Assembly (NCBI GenBank): GCA_002105175.1
Contig: MCGE01000005.1
Location: forward strand, 558,001-622,000
Origin: Absidia repens
Lineage: Eukaryota; Mucoromycota; Mucoromycetes; Mucorales; Cunninghamellaceae
DNA length: 64,000 nt
Direction of reading: 5' to 3'
The notes beneath the pieces are model-generated. The model did no database searches. It was given only the letters and a program-made list of their open reading frames with translations, and was not told the DNA's origin. Below, piece after piece: positions 36,880 through 47,752 of the stretch; positions within the stretch are counted from its first letter, which is position 1; each line of letters begins with the position of its first letter. The translations under genes and the position numbers were made by a program.

Positions 36880-37425
36880 TGAATGTGGAGACTGCTAGTC
36901 AATAATAATCTAAAGGAATGGAAGCAAGAAGAGTGCTAATATATTGTACAAGGCTTGACAAAGACCAAAGAGTTATCTTTTATTGAAGTACATCAACGGT
37001 CAACGCTAATCTAATAGGGTGATGGTGGTAAAAAAAAAAAAAAAGGGATTCTATTGCGCATAGCATAAAGAGAATCTAATGGGACATTTTTCATTAAAGT
37101 ATGTAAAATGAGGCATATTTTATTGGGATATAAATACAAACTATGGGCAAACTGGCTCTGAACCAAGCTAATGGAAGCTCCAAAAAGCCAACTAATGGTG
37201 CCTTCAGATCCTAGAATCAAAATGAAAGGGTCTCCCCATGCATCTTGTAATCCCTGAGCTGAAATCCCTTCTAAACTAGTCCTGACACTATTCTAAGTTC
37301 AACATAGCCCTATAGAAGTTGAATGGTGAAGAAAAAATGAAAGGAAAAGAAAGAAAGAGAGCGAAGAAATAAAACCGGTGAGAAAAGGAAAATCCACGTG
37401 GACGGGATTTGAAAAGTTTTCTGTG
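36880..37425 (+). mobile_element. Dispersed repeat R1, partial copy B
   Basis: About 545 bp matching the central part of copies A and C in the same orientation, including TGGTGGTAAA, AATGGGACATTTTTCA, CCTTCTAAACTAGTCCTGAC and CCACGTGGACGGGATTTGAA. Similarity stops after the CACGTG element, whereas copies A and C continue another 500 bp. Confidence 0.75.
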
Positions 37426-37895
37426 GCCTCGCGTTGAACTGCAGTTCTGAACTAATCATTTTATTAACTTTAAATTGAGACGAAGATAAAATAAATCAAG
37501 ACGATGGTAAAATAAATTAAGATAATGGTATAACAAAATTGGGAAGGGGAAAAAAATGGGACGGGTAATAAATAGATTGGGATGGGCAAGAAATAATTCA
37601 TAACAGGCGTCTCAAAAATATGTAGCATTTTCCGTGACACTTTTTTTCCCCTACGTACTTGCTGCTCTACACCTTACACGCCCTTTTAAGTAATATAAAA
37701 TACACATATCATCAGTTTTTACATATAGGTGTACACATGCACATATCGGACAAAATATATACCAAATATCAAAACAACAATAAAAATGAATTAGTAAATC
37801 ATCATAAAATACAAGCAAATCTAATTTTTTATTATCATGAGCGTTTCTAAGGTAAAATAAAAACTATAACTATATCTAAAGGGAATAACCTATAT
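37426..37895. other. Spacer downstream of the asparaginase gene
   Basis: AT-rich sequence with short GATGGTAAAATAAAT tandem-like units at about 37485-37530. No gene was found. Confidence 0.5.
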
Positions 37896-40666
37896 CTAAC
37901 GTAATCTATTTTGTATCAATCGTTCCATTTCATCTACTTTGTCCCATGTCAAACCCAGTCTTGGTCCATTGAAGGCGATACCAGCAGAAGGTGGAGGAGG
38001 TGACGTTGATGCCAATTGTTTTTTGAGGCAATCCAATTTGACGAGTATGGTGGATCCCCAACGGTCAGGCAAGGTAAGATCCAAGTCAGTTTGGCCCAAT
38101 AAAACCTTCAGTACAGATACTTTACCCTCCAGCACTGCAATATCCACTGCTCTTCGTTGTTCGATAGGTTCAGCCCAGTTCACACTCCAACCAGCTTCCA
38201 ATGCCAACTTGATCAATTTGACATCGCCTTCACGTACTGCTTTCATCCATGTTTGGCTAAAATCGTCGCGTTCAATTTCCGCCAAATGAGCCCCGGCACG
38301 GCAGAGCATGCGCACCACTTCGGATCGTTTCCACACAAGTGCTTCGTATAAAGGAGTATGTCCGGAGCGATCACGGACATGTACAGCGGCACCATGCTTC
38401 AATAAGAATTCCACAATTTGAATATGTCCTTCCCGGCATGCTACATGTAAAGGAACACGACCGTCATAGTCCACACAATTCATGTTCAGATGGTCACCCA
38501 TGCTTTCATACAACAGAGTCAAGCCTTCCATGTCGTTTGTTCCAGCAGCTGAGCAGAGAAGAACAGGACCGAGCGATCTTTCGGCAATCTGCTGATCCTG
38601 ATTGGAGAGAGTCAAATCTGGTGGTTCTGAGTAATGTGCGTCACCATTTCCGTATCCACCATTTTTATCACCATTGTCATGTTGCTGCTTTGCCGCCCAC
38701 TTGCCTTGTGCCATCCAAGACATGATGATTTCCACCAGTGCATGAGTACGATTGGTGGATGCACTAAATTTGGTCTGTAAGTTTCGCACCGTCAATTCAC
38801 CGCGTAGATTCTTGGTCATGAGGAGCCGGACTTTAGCGGGATCACCAGGAATACGACCCAATAGATACGAGAGTTTCGTCAAGGCACATTCTGGAGTCAT
38901 ATCTGCACCTGCCACCACACCAACTTTCGCTAATTGTTTGCCAGTAGCATAGACATCCGTCACCAACCCTTTTCGACATTGTGTACAGTTGACAATAACG
39001 ACACCACGATCACTTGCCTCCTTGAGCGCTTCCAATAAGTCCGGTCTTGCAGGTGCATTTCCAGCCCCGTAAGTTTCCAATACAACCCCTTGAGTAGGTG
39101 CGGCCAACATCATTCGGACCGTTGTTTCGTTGATTCCAGGGAAGAGACGTAAGGTTGCCACATTGGGATTCAGTTGGGTGCTTGCCGAGAATTTGGTAAT
39201 TTCTGTAGGGCGAAGTACTAGCGGCCATCGTACATCTAAAATACCAAGTTAAAAGATAAGGGGGGAGGGGAGGTGAATAAGTGATTGTCGTCCTACAAAA
39301 GTAGAAAAGGATAGTGTACAAATCTTACCAATATCGATCCCAACGTCCACTAGTGAGGGTATGTTCGGCGAATCAAAGGCTTCAAAATCAACAGCACTGA
39401 TTTTACTTGTTCTATTTCCACGGTATAATTTCTTTCCAAAGTATAAGCTAACTTCAGGAATGACGAAGTGTCCAGCAATAGTCAAGGCACCAAGGAGATT
39501 TTCCACCGCATCATTTCGAACTTCAGTAAGAGGTACTTGAGATCCAGTAATAATCACCGTTTTACTATATATATAAAGACAAACGATTAGATTGTCATGC
39601 TGCGACATAATATACAAAGATGTCGATATACTTACCCAAGTTCTTCTAGCATGAAGCTAAGTGCACTGGCAGTATAGGCCATAGTGTCAGTTCCATGAAG
39701 GACAATGAAGGCATCAAAGTATGCATAGTTGACTTCAATATCCTTGGCAATTCGGACCCAATCTAAAATATACAAAGATAATATTGTTTAGTTGATTAAG
39801 AAGGGTGAAAGGCAATGATGAAATAATAATGTGGTGTGGTTACCTTCCATAGTCATGTTACAAGAGTCTAATAAAGGATCATATTCAAGAATAGAGTATC
39901 TATATTGAAAAGAATGTGAGTTGAGTTTTCTGATTTAAGCTGGTTCCCAGCGATATCTGTATATATTACCTGATACGTTTGCCATATAAACTAATGGGTG
40001 TAATCAAACTAGGTAGCTGTTGAATAACGAGTTTTTCCTCTTGCGTTGTCGTTGCTGATGCTGGTTCTGTAGTTCGTTCGCGGGTAATAGATCGTACAGT
40101 ATTTGTGACTTGACCGAAGACCGGGGTAAGTTTTGGAGAAGAAGGTTGTTGAGGCGAAGCAGTTGTAGAGTTATCAGGACGTAAGCGATCGGATTGAAGG
40201 CTATCAAGGCTGTCAGTTGATGAGCTTCGAGTCATTGTGCTCTGACCAGAAGGATTCCGCGGATCATGAAACCTTTGCACTTTGGAGAGTGATTTGGCCA
40301 AATAATTGGGGAACTACAATTTCAGTTAAAGTTCAAATAGTGAGTATTCCATGCTTTCTTCGAGTGTCCGTGATCTAAACTTACAGGAATGTAGCCGTGT
40401 TCGGGAGTGTGTTTCATTCCTATAGTTCCACCGGTATAAATGATAAGAACACGAGACATATCTAAGATCAAAATTAATAAGGCGGTTAGCCACTTTATTC
40501 ATTTTCCCTTATCAATCTATTGTTTTTCCTTACCTGGAGCCAACATATCATGACGATCTGCATTCAGTTGATGGCCAACAGCGGCATTGTCGTATATCAA
40601 ATCCTCATCAATTTCAGTATGAGTGTGATTGACTTTGGGTGAGTAAAGAGGTGACTGAGGGAGCAT
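37896..40666 (-). CDS. L-asparaginase (type I fold) fused to ankyrin repeats
   Basis: Cytosolic asparaginase of the eukaryotic asparaginase-ankyrin (60-kDa lysophospholipase-like) class, converting asparagine to aspartate and ammonia. Exons 40666-40534, 40461-40385, 40313-39970, 39899-39844, 39762-39636, 39564-39329 and 39235-37896 join in phase to 770 aa. Catalytic signatures are IIYTGGTIGM (first nucleophile Thr, about residue 54) and FIVLHGTDTMAYTASALSFM (second Thr and Asp). ITGSQVPLTEVRNDAVENLL and GVVLETYGAGNAP follow. After residue 520, ankyrin units appear (VPLHVACREGHIQIVEFLLK, TPLYEALVWKRSEVVRMLCR). A Ser/Thr/Pro-rich insert of about 90 residues (84-175) interrupts the N-terminal half of the enzyme. 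Confidence 0.93.
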
Positions 40667-41349
40667 TTCTTTTTTTTTTTTTTTTTTGCAACGAAGAAAA
40701 AAGGAAAGGGAAAAAATGGGACAAAACAAAATAAAATTTATTTTTGATGCAAAATTCCGGACTTTTTATTATTTCTCGATTCCCACGGTAAAATGAAGAT
40801 CGAAGTATTTATTCACTGTCACAAGTCATAGAATAAAGTCGATCGTAAAACTATAATAAATATTTCACTAAACTATCTGATTTACCATGCTACTATTGTT
40901 GACATTGACCATGCTACTACAGTTAAGCACAGAGATTTTCTTAGCCCAAAAAACCTGGTTTCTCTGTGTCACAACTCCGCCGTACCAACCAACCAGACCG
41001 TCCTCCTGAAGAGGTGACAGTTTCCCATTTTTGTTTAGTGACACCCGCTTTTTCTTTCATCTTACTACGATCAGTCCACTTTATTAATTTAGATCATGTG
41101 GTTGAAGTGTGATTTTTGATGAAATAAAAAAAAACATCCCGCCATTGTGCATCTTGATTTGTTCGCTCTGACTTCAGCTTGGATTTATTTATATTTTATT
41201 TTGAATTTATGATGCCTCACGCAGAAAAATTTAAATAATAAATAAATAACGCACTGGATATATACATTATGTCCAGTCTAGCGGAGATCACACCCGTGAC
41301 ACATCTAGGTTGATTAATATGAATGGTAGAACGGGAAAATGGCCATGTT
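40667..41349. other. Promoter region of the asparaginase gene and spacer
   Basis: AT-rich sequence upstream of a minus-strand gene. GACACCCGCTTTTTCTTT at about 41041 weakly recalls the CCGCTTTTT half of the shared motif. No exon was found. Confidence 0.45.
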
Positions 41350-42862
41350 CCATATCAAGTGACCTAGAACTGTCAATCAGTCAGTAACTCTCTAGAGGTA
41401 GGACAAGTAATCGTAGATAATCTACAAAGCAGCGTAAAGCATTCTGTAGCGGTGCCAACACGCACAGGACGATCTATATTTATTTATATTATTGGTCGAG
41501 CAAGAGTATGACTACCTTGATGGTAAGTGTTATAAGACTGTCAACCAGTGTCCCGTGGAGCACAGGGGAAAATAGTCATGATGGGTGAACTTAAATGCTT
41601 GGTGGGTACTCACAAAACAGCTGCAATGACGACATTGTTCAATATCAAATATGTCCGTGGATGGTTAATCAATTAATCAATAAAAAGGCATATTTTATTG
41701 AAGCATCTTGGCAAATAATACTAACGAAGGAAGTTTCATTGTAACCAGGAGCTTAATGGAATGATTACTGAAGGAAGCATGATAGAAACCAAATGAAAGA
41801 TTTGAAATATGGTCAACACTAATCTAAAAAGACGACTGTAAAATGTGAGCTAACACACAGTACAAACATGAGAAGAATAAACGGGATGTCTTTTATTGAA
41901 GCACAATCACGGTCACTGCTAATATAACAGTGCAATGGTTGTAGGCAAGGAATCTAACGTACAAAACATGAGAGAGACTAATCTCTTTTTTTTTTTTAAT
42001 TAAAGCAAATAAAAAGAGATATATTTTTTCAGATATAAATACTGGTCATGGACAAACTAAGATTGAACTAAGCTACGGTTCCAAAAAACCAACTAATAGA
42101 GGTTGTAGATCCTAGATTCAAAATAAAGGGGTTCCCCATCCACCTTGTCATCCCTGTTTTGAAAACGCTTCTAAACTAGACCTGACGCTTATCCAAGTTC
42201 ATCAAAATCTGAAGAAGTTGAATGATGAAGAAAACAATGAAGGCAAAAAAAAAAAAAAAATGAAAGGAAGAGAAAGCGGGAAAAAAAATGGGAAGTACAT
42301 GAAAATTCACGTGGACGGGATTTGAATTATTTTTTTGTCCATTACAAAAATGGAAACCCCCACCTTTTTTTTTTTTTTTTTTTTCCTCCACCACGCAACA
42401 TTATCATGGTGATTTTTTTTTTTTTTTTTTTTTTGATATGACAGTAATACCGCCAACATTCAACAACGGTAATACGGATGCTCGTTTATCTTGATGCCTT
42501 TTGACTCGCCGTGGAACAATTCGGCCTAGTTTAGGTTATCTCCACCCCTTCATTGTACTGTGCAGTACAGTAGGGTAGCTTGTCACTCACTGTAGAATAC
42601 ATTGCTTATCCTCTTTGACTATCATAGGCTAATTTACCTTACATAATGTTTAGTCTTTCATACAACAAAGATACTCGCACTGCCCCTCCCTTTTACTCCG
42701 CACTCACGCACGCACACACACACACCCTAAACATCTTACCTTTAGATAGGTATCATGTACTATCGTTAGACTACATGGTTTATATCTGCATCTGAATAAA
42801 ATATTGCTTGATTTTATAATTTTACGTCGCTTCTCATACGTTTAGATTGAGTTTTCGAATGG
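41350..42862 (+). mobile_element. Dispersed repeat family R1, full-length copy C
   Basis: About 1.5 kb colinear with copy A. Shared blocks include CATATCAAGTGA, GGTACTCACAAA, GCAGCTGCAATGA-like, CATGAGAGAGACTAAT, TTCTAAACTAGACCTGAC, CACGTGGACGGGATTTGAA, TTTTTGTCCATTACAAAAA, TCTTGATGCCTTT, GGAACAATTCGGCCTA, GCATCTGAATAAAATAT and TTATACGTTTA-like ends. Extra length relative to copy A comes from T-runs and a CACACA stretch. It has no open coding frame. Confidence 0.75.
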
Positions 42863-43415
42863 ATAGAAGCTTTAAGATTTTCAATGGGTCTGATTTACAG
42901 TTTAGTAGTTTAGATACATATAGTGATGATTTATTTTATGTCTTGGTTTAATTTGTCAGTTTGCAAAATACAAAAACATGCTGTTTATGAAACAGAGACT
43001 TCTGCTGATTCACCGTGTTTGGATGAAAGAAAGTGTAATAAAGTGATTATTTTGACATGTTGGTAGATGGCATGAAGGAAGGGGCATATTGTGAATTGGA
43101 CTAAAATTATGACATTGCAATCGGCGAACATGGTCGAAGGTTATATTATATAGGGCATGTCACCAACTAGTGCGTAATACATCATTTTACATGGTCAAAA
43201 TAGACTTGTCTTATCTTTTGTGTCTGTTTATTTCAAGAAAGGTCATATTGGCCTCGGGAATAAATCGGTTTTGGTTTCTGTTTTACATTGGTGGAAAATA
43301 AGCAACTTTACTAAAAATCAAAAAAGTCAATGATTTTGTAGTTTTGTTTGTTTGTTCACTCATCTTTTTTCTTTTATGTGCTTTGTTTGTCTACTTTGAT
43401 TGTTTGTTTATTAAA
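42863..43415. other. Promoter region of the aspartic protease
   Basis: AT-rich region ending in a TTTG-repeat leader (43340-43410). No gene was found. Confidence 0.5.
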
Positions 43416-45474
43416 ATGTTGTTTATTTCATTAACTATGGCTTGCGTTTTAGCGGCTACAGCAACTGGAGCTGCCGTTACTGCCACAGAAGAACAATACA
43501 TTACGGATGCTGTATCTCAATATCAGCTTAATAAAAATAATCATCTACAAGGCGGCAATGACAGGCTAGTAAGAATGCCCATTGTGCGAAAACCTCAAGA
43601 TATGGATATACTTGAAACTGCAAGGCTGCGCCAAAAACACCAGGACATATCTCTTCGAAAAAGGCAGCAAGCATCCTCTACATATCAAGCATCTTTATAT
43701 AATGATCAAGGCTCCCAGTACTTGGTCTCTATCAGCGTTGGGACTCCGCCTCAGAATTTCTCAGTAACTTTGGACACAGGAAGGTAAAATTTTCCTTGAA
43801 AAAAAAAAAAAATTAATAAGCTGCTTTTGCTCACAGCCTTTTTGCGTTTCTTTTTTTTTTTTCCCTTCTTTTTTTTTTTTTTTTAAAAAAAGCGCTGACT
43901 TATGGGTTCCGTCAAGTAATTGTAAAAAGCAATCTTGTCCCTTTGGTGGCTTCAACACTGCAAAATCAAAGACCTTCAAACAAACACAAGAAAAGTTTAG
44001 CATACAGTATGGGATAGGCTCGGTCAATGGCAGCTATGTACAAGACACCGTTACAGTGTCTGGTGTGAAGGTCGCTCAACAACAATTTGGTTTGGCAACA
44101 CATACGAAAGATATTCTTATTGCTCAGGAAAGTGGTGATGCTGCTGTCAACGCAAATGGCATTCTTGGATTAGGGTACCCTCAACTCACGGCGGCGACAA
44201 CTCAGAACAATCCTGCTTACACTCCTTTTGTTTTCAATTTGGTGAAGGAAGGTTTGATACAGGAACCTGTGTTTTCTGTCTATATGAACTCTGCTTCTCG
44301 AAAAGGCTGGTCCGGTGAAATCATCTTTGGTGGCGTGGATCCATCGAAATATGACGGTGACATGTTTTATCTTCCTGTGGCAAAACTTCAAAATCATCCA
44401 AATCCTGCACCGGAAGGTAACAACAATGGTGGAAGTGGTGATAGCAACAGTAACAGCGACAGCAACAGCAATGGCTCTGGGAATAACAATGGTGGTGATA
44501 GCAATAGTAATGGTGATTCTGGAAATGGTCGAAATGGCAGTGGCGAGGACACGAACGGAAATGATAGTGAAAATGATGCTGTTGATGTGGAGGATGATAA
44601 CAGCAATGAATTGGACTCTGATGTCGGCATTGATGATGACGATAACGGTGATGATGACGACGTTGACAGCAACTCTTTTACAGAAACACACAAGCTACGG
44701 ACAATGGATCTTGGCAACTTCAGCATCAACATTGACCATCACATTAACACTCAGGCTCTTCACCAAAAGAACGCTAATGACGCATCATCAACAAACTATG
44801 ATGGTTACTACTACTGGATGGTATATGGCCAGGGTATTGCTGTACGAAATGGTCACCAAAACCCCGAATTCAAACTTCAAAAGCCTGGCGCATTTATTTT
44901 GGACACTGGGACCACACTTTCATATTTGCCCAACGATGTCACGATATCCATTGCGACAGCTATGGCTGGCTCAAATGGGTTTCAATTGGATCGACAATCT
45001 GGATTACTGGTGGTGGACTGCTCCACAGCCAAATCAAAAGCAACATTGGAATTACAAATGTCAACTACACCTTCTCTCAAGAGTACTCCTATTACCTTTT
45101 CGGTCAAGGCATCTGAGTTGGTGATCCCTCTTGATGGCAAGTCGGCTGAATCAGCAAAAACATGTTTGTTTGGTATTGCACCGGTGGGTGGCTCTGGTGG
45201 TCTTGGTCCAAATATGTTTTTAATTGGTGACTCTATGCTTCGTAGCTCCTACTTGGTCTTTGATATGGGCAAAAACCGGGTGGGCATCGCTGCTGCAAAA
45301 GGAATGGGTGGTGTGGTCAACGGAACCTTTGCTGCCTTGTCCGGAAGTGCGAATTCTTCAGTCAGTGGTGCTGCACACTCCGTACATGACGCCTATTCCA
45401 GTTCCTTTTGGTTTGGGCATCTCTATGGATCGCTCCTTTTTGCATTGATCACTATTGCCCTTCACTTGTATTAG
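43416..45474 (+). CDS. Yapsin-like GPI-anchored aspartic protease
   Basis: Secreted pepsin-family protease, probably tethered at the cell surface. Exons 43416-43783 and 43893-45474 give 649 aa. A signal peptide (MLFISLTMACVLAATATGAA) and a propeptide ending near LRKRQQAS (a dibasic site) precede the mature enzyme. The two catalytic motifs are LDTGSADLWVPS (about residue 120, created by splicing) and LDTGTTLSYLP (about 459). An Asn/Gly/Ser/Asp-rich acidic insert of roughly 95 residues (about 297-388, runs such as DDDDNGDDDD) lies between them. Yapsins carry acidic loops too, although usually shorter. The C-terminus is a hydrophobic tail (LYGSLLFALITIALHLY) after a small-residue region, as expected for a GPI signal. 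The start at 43416 was chosen because it gives a normal signal peptide. Confidence 0.9.
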
Positions 45475-45884
45475 TTATTTAGTTTTTAGTTTTGCCGGTC
45501 ATTCCATGTAGTTTAGAATCCTATGTTATTGTATCGTTATTATATTCATATAGTTAACTTATTTTTATAGTAATGTTTCTAATAAAACGAAAATTGTAAC
45601 TTATTTGGTTGTCTTCGAGTTGGGGTGGGTAGGGTACGCTTGGTTTCTAGTTGCATATATTATATCCGATTCTGTTTTGTATGATTAGATAGTACTTTAT
45701 GTGATCAGGGGTGCATTCAACATACTTTGCGATGATGGTATGAAATTTTTTGAATTATCAAATTACGTTGCCACCATTGCTTTATCTTTTTTAAAAAAAT
45801 AAAAAAATAAAAAATAAAAAAAAAAAATAAAAAAAAACAAGAAGGTGCCATTTTATTTTTAACAGTAAATGTTGGGGATAGAAA
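45475..45884. other. 3' region of the aspartic protease gene
   Basis: AT-rich sequence with AATAAAACG at about 45581 as a candidate polyadenylation signal and a homopolymeric A/AT stretch at 45793-45838. Confidence 0.5.
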
Positions 45885-46535
45885 GTAGGTGTACAGTAGG
45901 ACACTCACAAACAGCTGCACTGATTATTCTATGGCTGATAAAATGTAATACTTTATTGAAGCATATTGGTAGATACTGTGACGAGGTATTCATTACAACA
46001 AAGACGTGGGGATATTTGAAGTATGGCCAACAACAATTTAAAGAAAATGACTGCAAAATGAAAGCTTAAGCACTGTACTGTACAAGACATGAGAAAAACA
46101 AAGGGGACGTCTTTTATTGAAGTACAAACACGGTCACTACTAATCTAAAGAAGAGATGGTAGTAAAGGGGATCTCTTGTACAAGACATGAAAGAGACTAA
46201 TGGGACATTTTTTTCTTGAAGTATGTAAAAGTGAACATATTTTATTTAAATATATATTCAAACTATGGACAAACTAAGACTAAGCTAAGCTAATGGAGAC
46301 CCCAAAAAGCCAAATAATGGTGGTTCTAAATCTCGAAACCAAAATGAAAGGGTTTCAGACATCTTGTAATCCCTGAGCTGAAACCCCTTCTAAACTAGTC
46401 CTTCCTGACACAATTCCAAGTTCAACATAGCTTATAGAAGTTGAATGGTGAAGAAAAAAAAAGAATGAGTAGAAAGAGAGAGAAAATAAATATTCACGGG
46501 GCGGGATTTCAAATGTATTTTTTGAGTCTCTCATC
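45885..46535 (+). mobile_element. Dispersed repeat R1, partial copy D
   Basis: About 650 bp similar to the left and middle parts of copies A and C. It shows an internal tandem arrangement: the segment starting TACAAGACATGA at 46081 recurs at 46179 (98-bp spacing), each followed by a (T)TTTATTGAAGTA-like sequence. Similarity ends soon after ATTCACGGGGCGGGATTTCAAATG. Confidence 0.7.
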
Positions 46536-46694
46536 AGGAACGGATTAGAGTCAGCTTAGTAAATCAATCTTGAAAATTTGGCATGAATGTCTATCTTGCT
46601 TGACCTTCAACCCAATCTACAGGCTGGCGGTGGTTGAATTCATACCCCGTCAAAAATCTGGAGGCACATCAACCCATCTGGAGCTATTATTCAG

Positions 46695-46868
46695 CACACA
46701 AAAAAAACCATTGACGAATCACTGAGCACGACGGTTGGGCCCCACCAGGATGCCCAGAGAAGTGCGAAGTGGCGGAGGCTTTAATCCTATCCTATCAAAC
46801 CCACACTTTAATAAAAAAAAACTTCGACACCCAATAAATCGAAAGATTTCCAAAGCTCCACTTGGAAC
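46695..46868 (-). repeat. Second repeat family R2, copy 1
   Basis: About 175 bp closely matching 47445-47622 in the same orientation. Shared cores are GAGCACGACGGTTGGGCCCC, GCGGAGGCTTTA-TCCTATCC, AACCCACACTTTAATAAAAA and AAATCGAAAGATTTCCAAA. Read on the minus strand the unit ends in a T-run, as a Pol III transcript or SINE would. Confidence 0.7.
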
Positions 46869-47084
46869 ATCTCTGACCTTGTACTATCCGTCCATTTCTT
46901 CACTCACATCACCTTATCCATGTCGCTGTTACAATTTTGTTGGTTTTTTTGGCAACTCATTTACAGATAGACTGTAATTAGCATTTTACATCCCCCCCCA
47001 CATACACACACCGGTTCTGTTTTTCCACGCACATATACCATGCCCATTCAGAGAGACAATGAAAGGCATAAAAGAGAATAATAA

Positions 47085-47405
47085 TAAAAAGACAAGACAT
47101 GTTTAATTCTGGTATAAATGCAATATAAACTATGACAACTAACGCCAAGTTGAGCTAATGACACTATTCTAAAATAAACGCTAATTTGATGACGGTCAAA
47201 GATCACGAATCCAAAATGGAAGGGTTTCCCCATGATGTTTGCATTGCACTTTTCAAAAGGCCCCTGATTCAAGTTCTAACTACTAATCCAAGATCACTAA
47301 ATCCACAGTTGAAGTTAAAGTTGTAAAAAAAAAAAAAAGAAAGAAAGAGGAAGAAAAAAATAGGGCCATCAGAAAAATTAAATCCATGAGGGGCGGAGTG
47401 CGAAT
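47085..47405 (+). mobile_element. Dispersed repeat R1, decayed copy E
   Basis: Weak but ordered similarity to the middle of the R1 element (ATAAACTATGACAA, CCAAAATGGAAGGGTTTCCCC, CACTAAATCCACAGTTGAAG, AAGAAAGAAAGAGG, GGGGCGGAGTGCGAATGG). It contains internal deletions. It is flanked by the two R2 copies. Confidence 0.4.
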
Positions 47406-47444
47406 GGTTCAGTCATCCTGTTTTTCGACCTTCTATTTTTCACT

Positions 47445-47622
47445 ACACACAAAAAAAAAAGTACCCATTGACGACGCGCTGAGCACGACGGTTGGGCCCC
47501 AAGGGGCTGCCCACCAAAGTGCGAAATGGCGGAGGCTTTAGTCCTATCCCATCGAAACCCACACTTTAATAAAAAACTGTGACACCCAGTAAATCGAAAG
47601 ATTTCCAAAAGCTCCAGCGGAG
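47445..47622 (-). repeat. Second repeat family R2, copy 2
   Basis: Partner of 46695-46868. The copies share most positions over about 175 bp and translate on the minus strand to similar short peptides ending in QPSCSxxRQW, so the similarity may trace back to a longer interspersed element. It lies just downstream of the threonyl-tRNA synthetase stop and may be part of its 3' UTR. Confidence 0.7.
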
Positions 47623-47752
47623 CGCCAGAGCGTTTATTTTGTAAGAAAAAAAAAATAACAATAATAATAATAACAATAAAACTAATAAAACTACGACTGA
47701 CACATTTGATAAATCTAGTCAAAATATACTGTACTAAAAACAATACCCTAAT

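Noticed and set aside
44170..45124. Long frames overlapping the aspartic protease in other phases
   Set aside because: They arise from the GAT/AAC repeat of the acidic insert. The protease frame carries both catalytic motifs.
47378..47743. 121-codon minus-strand frame next to threonyl-tRNA synthetase
   Set aside because: It spans repeat R2 and a poly-A/T stretch. The similarity between R2 copies is at the DNA level and frames are not kept intact in the other copy.
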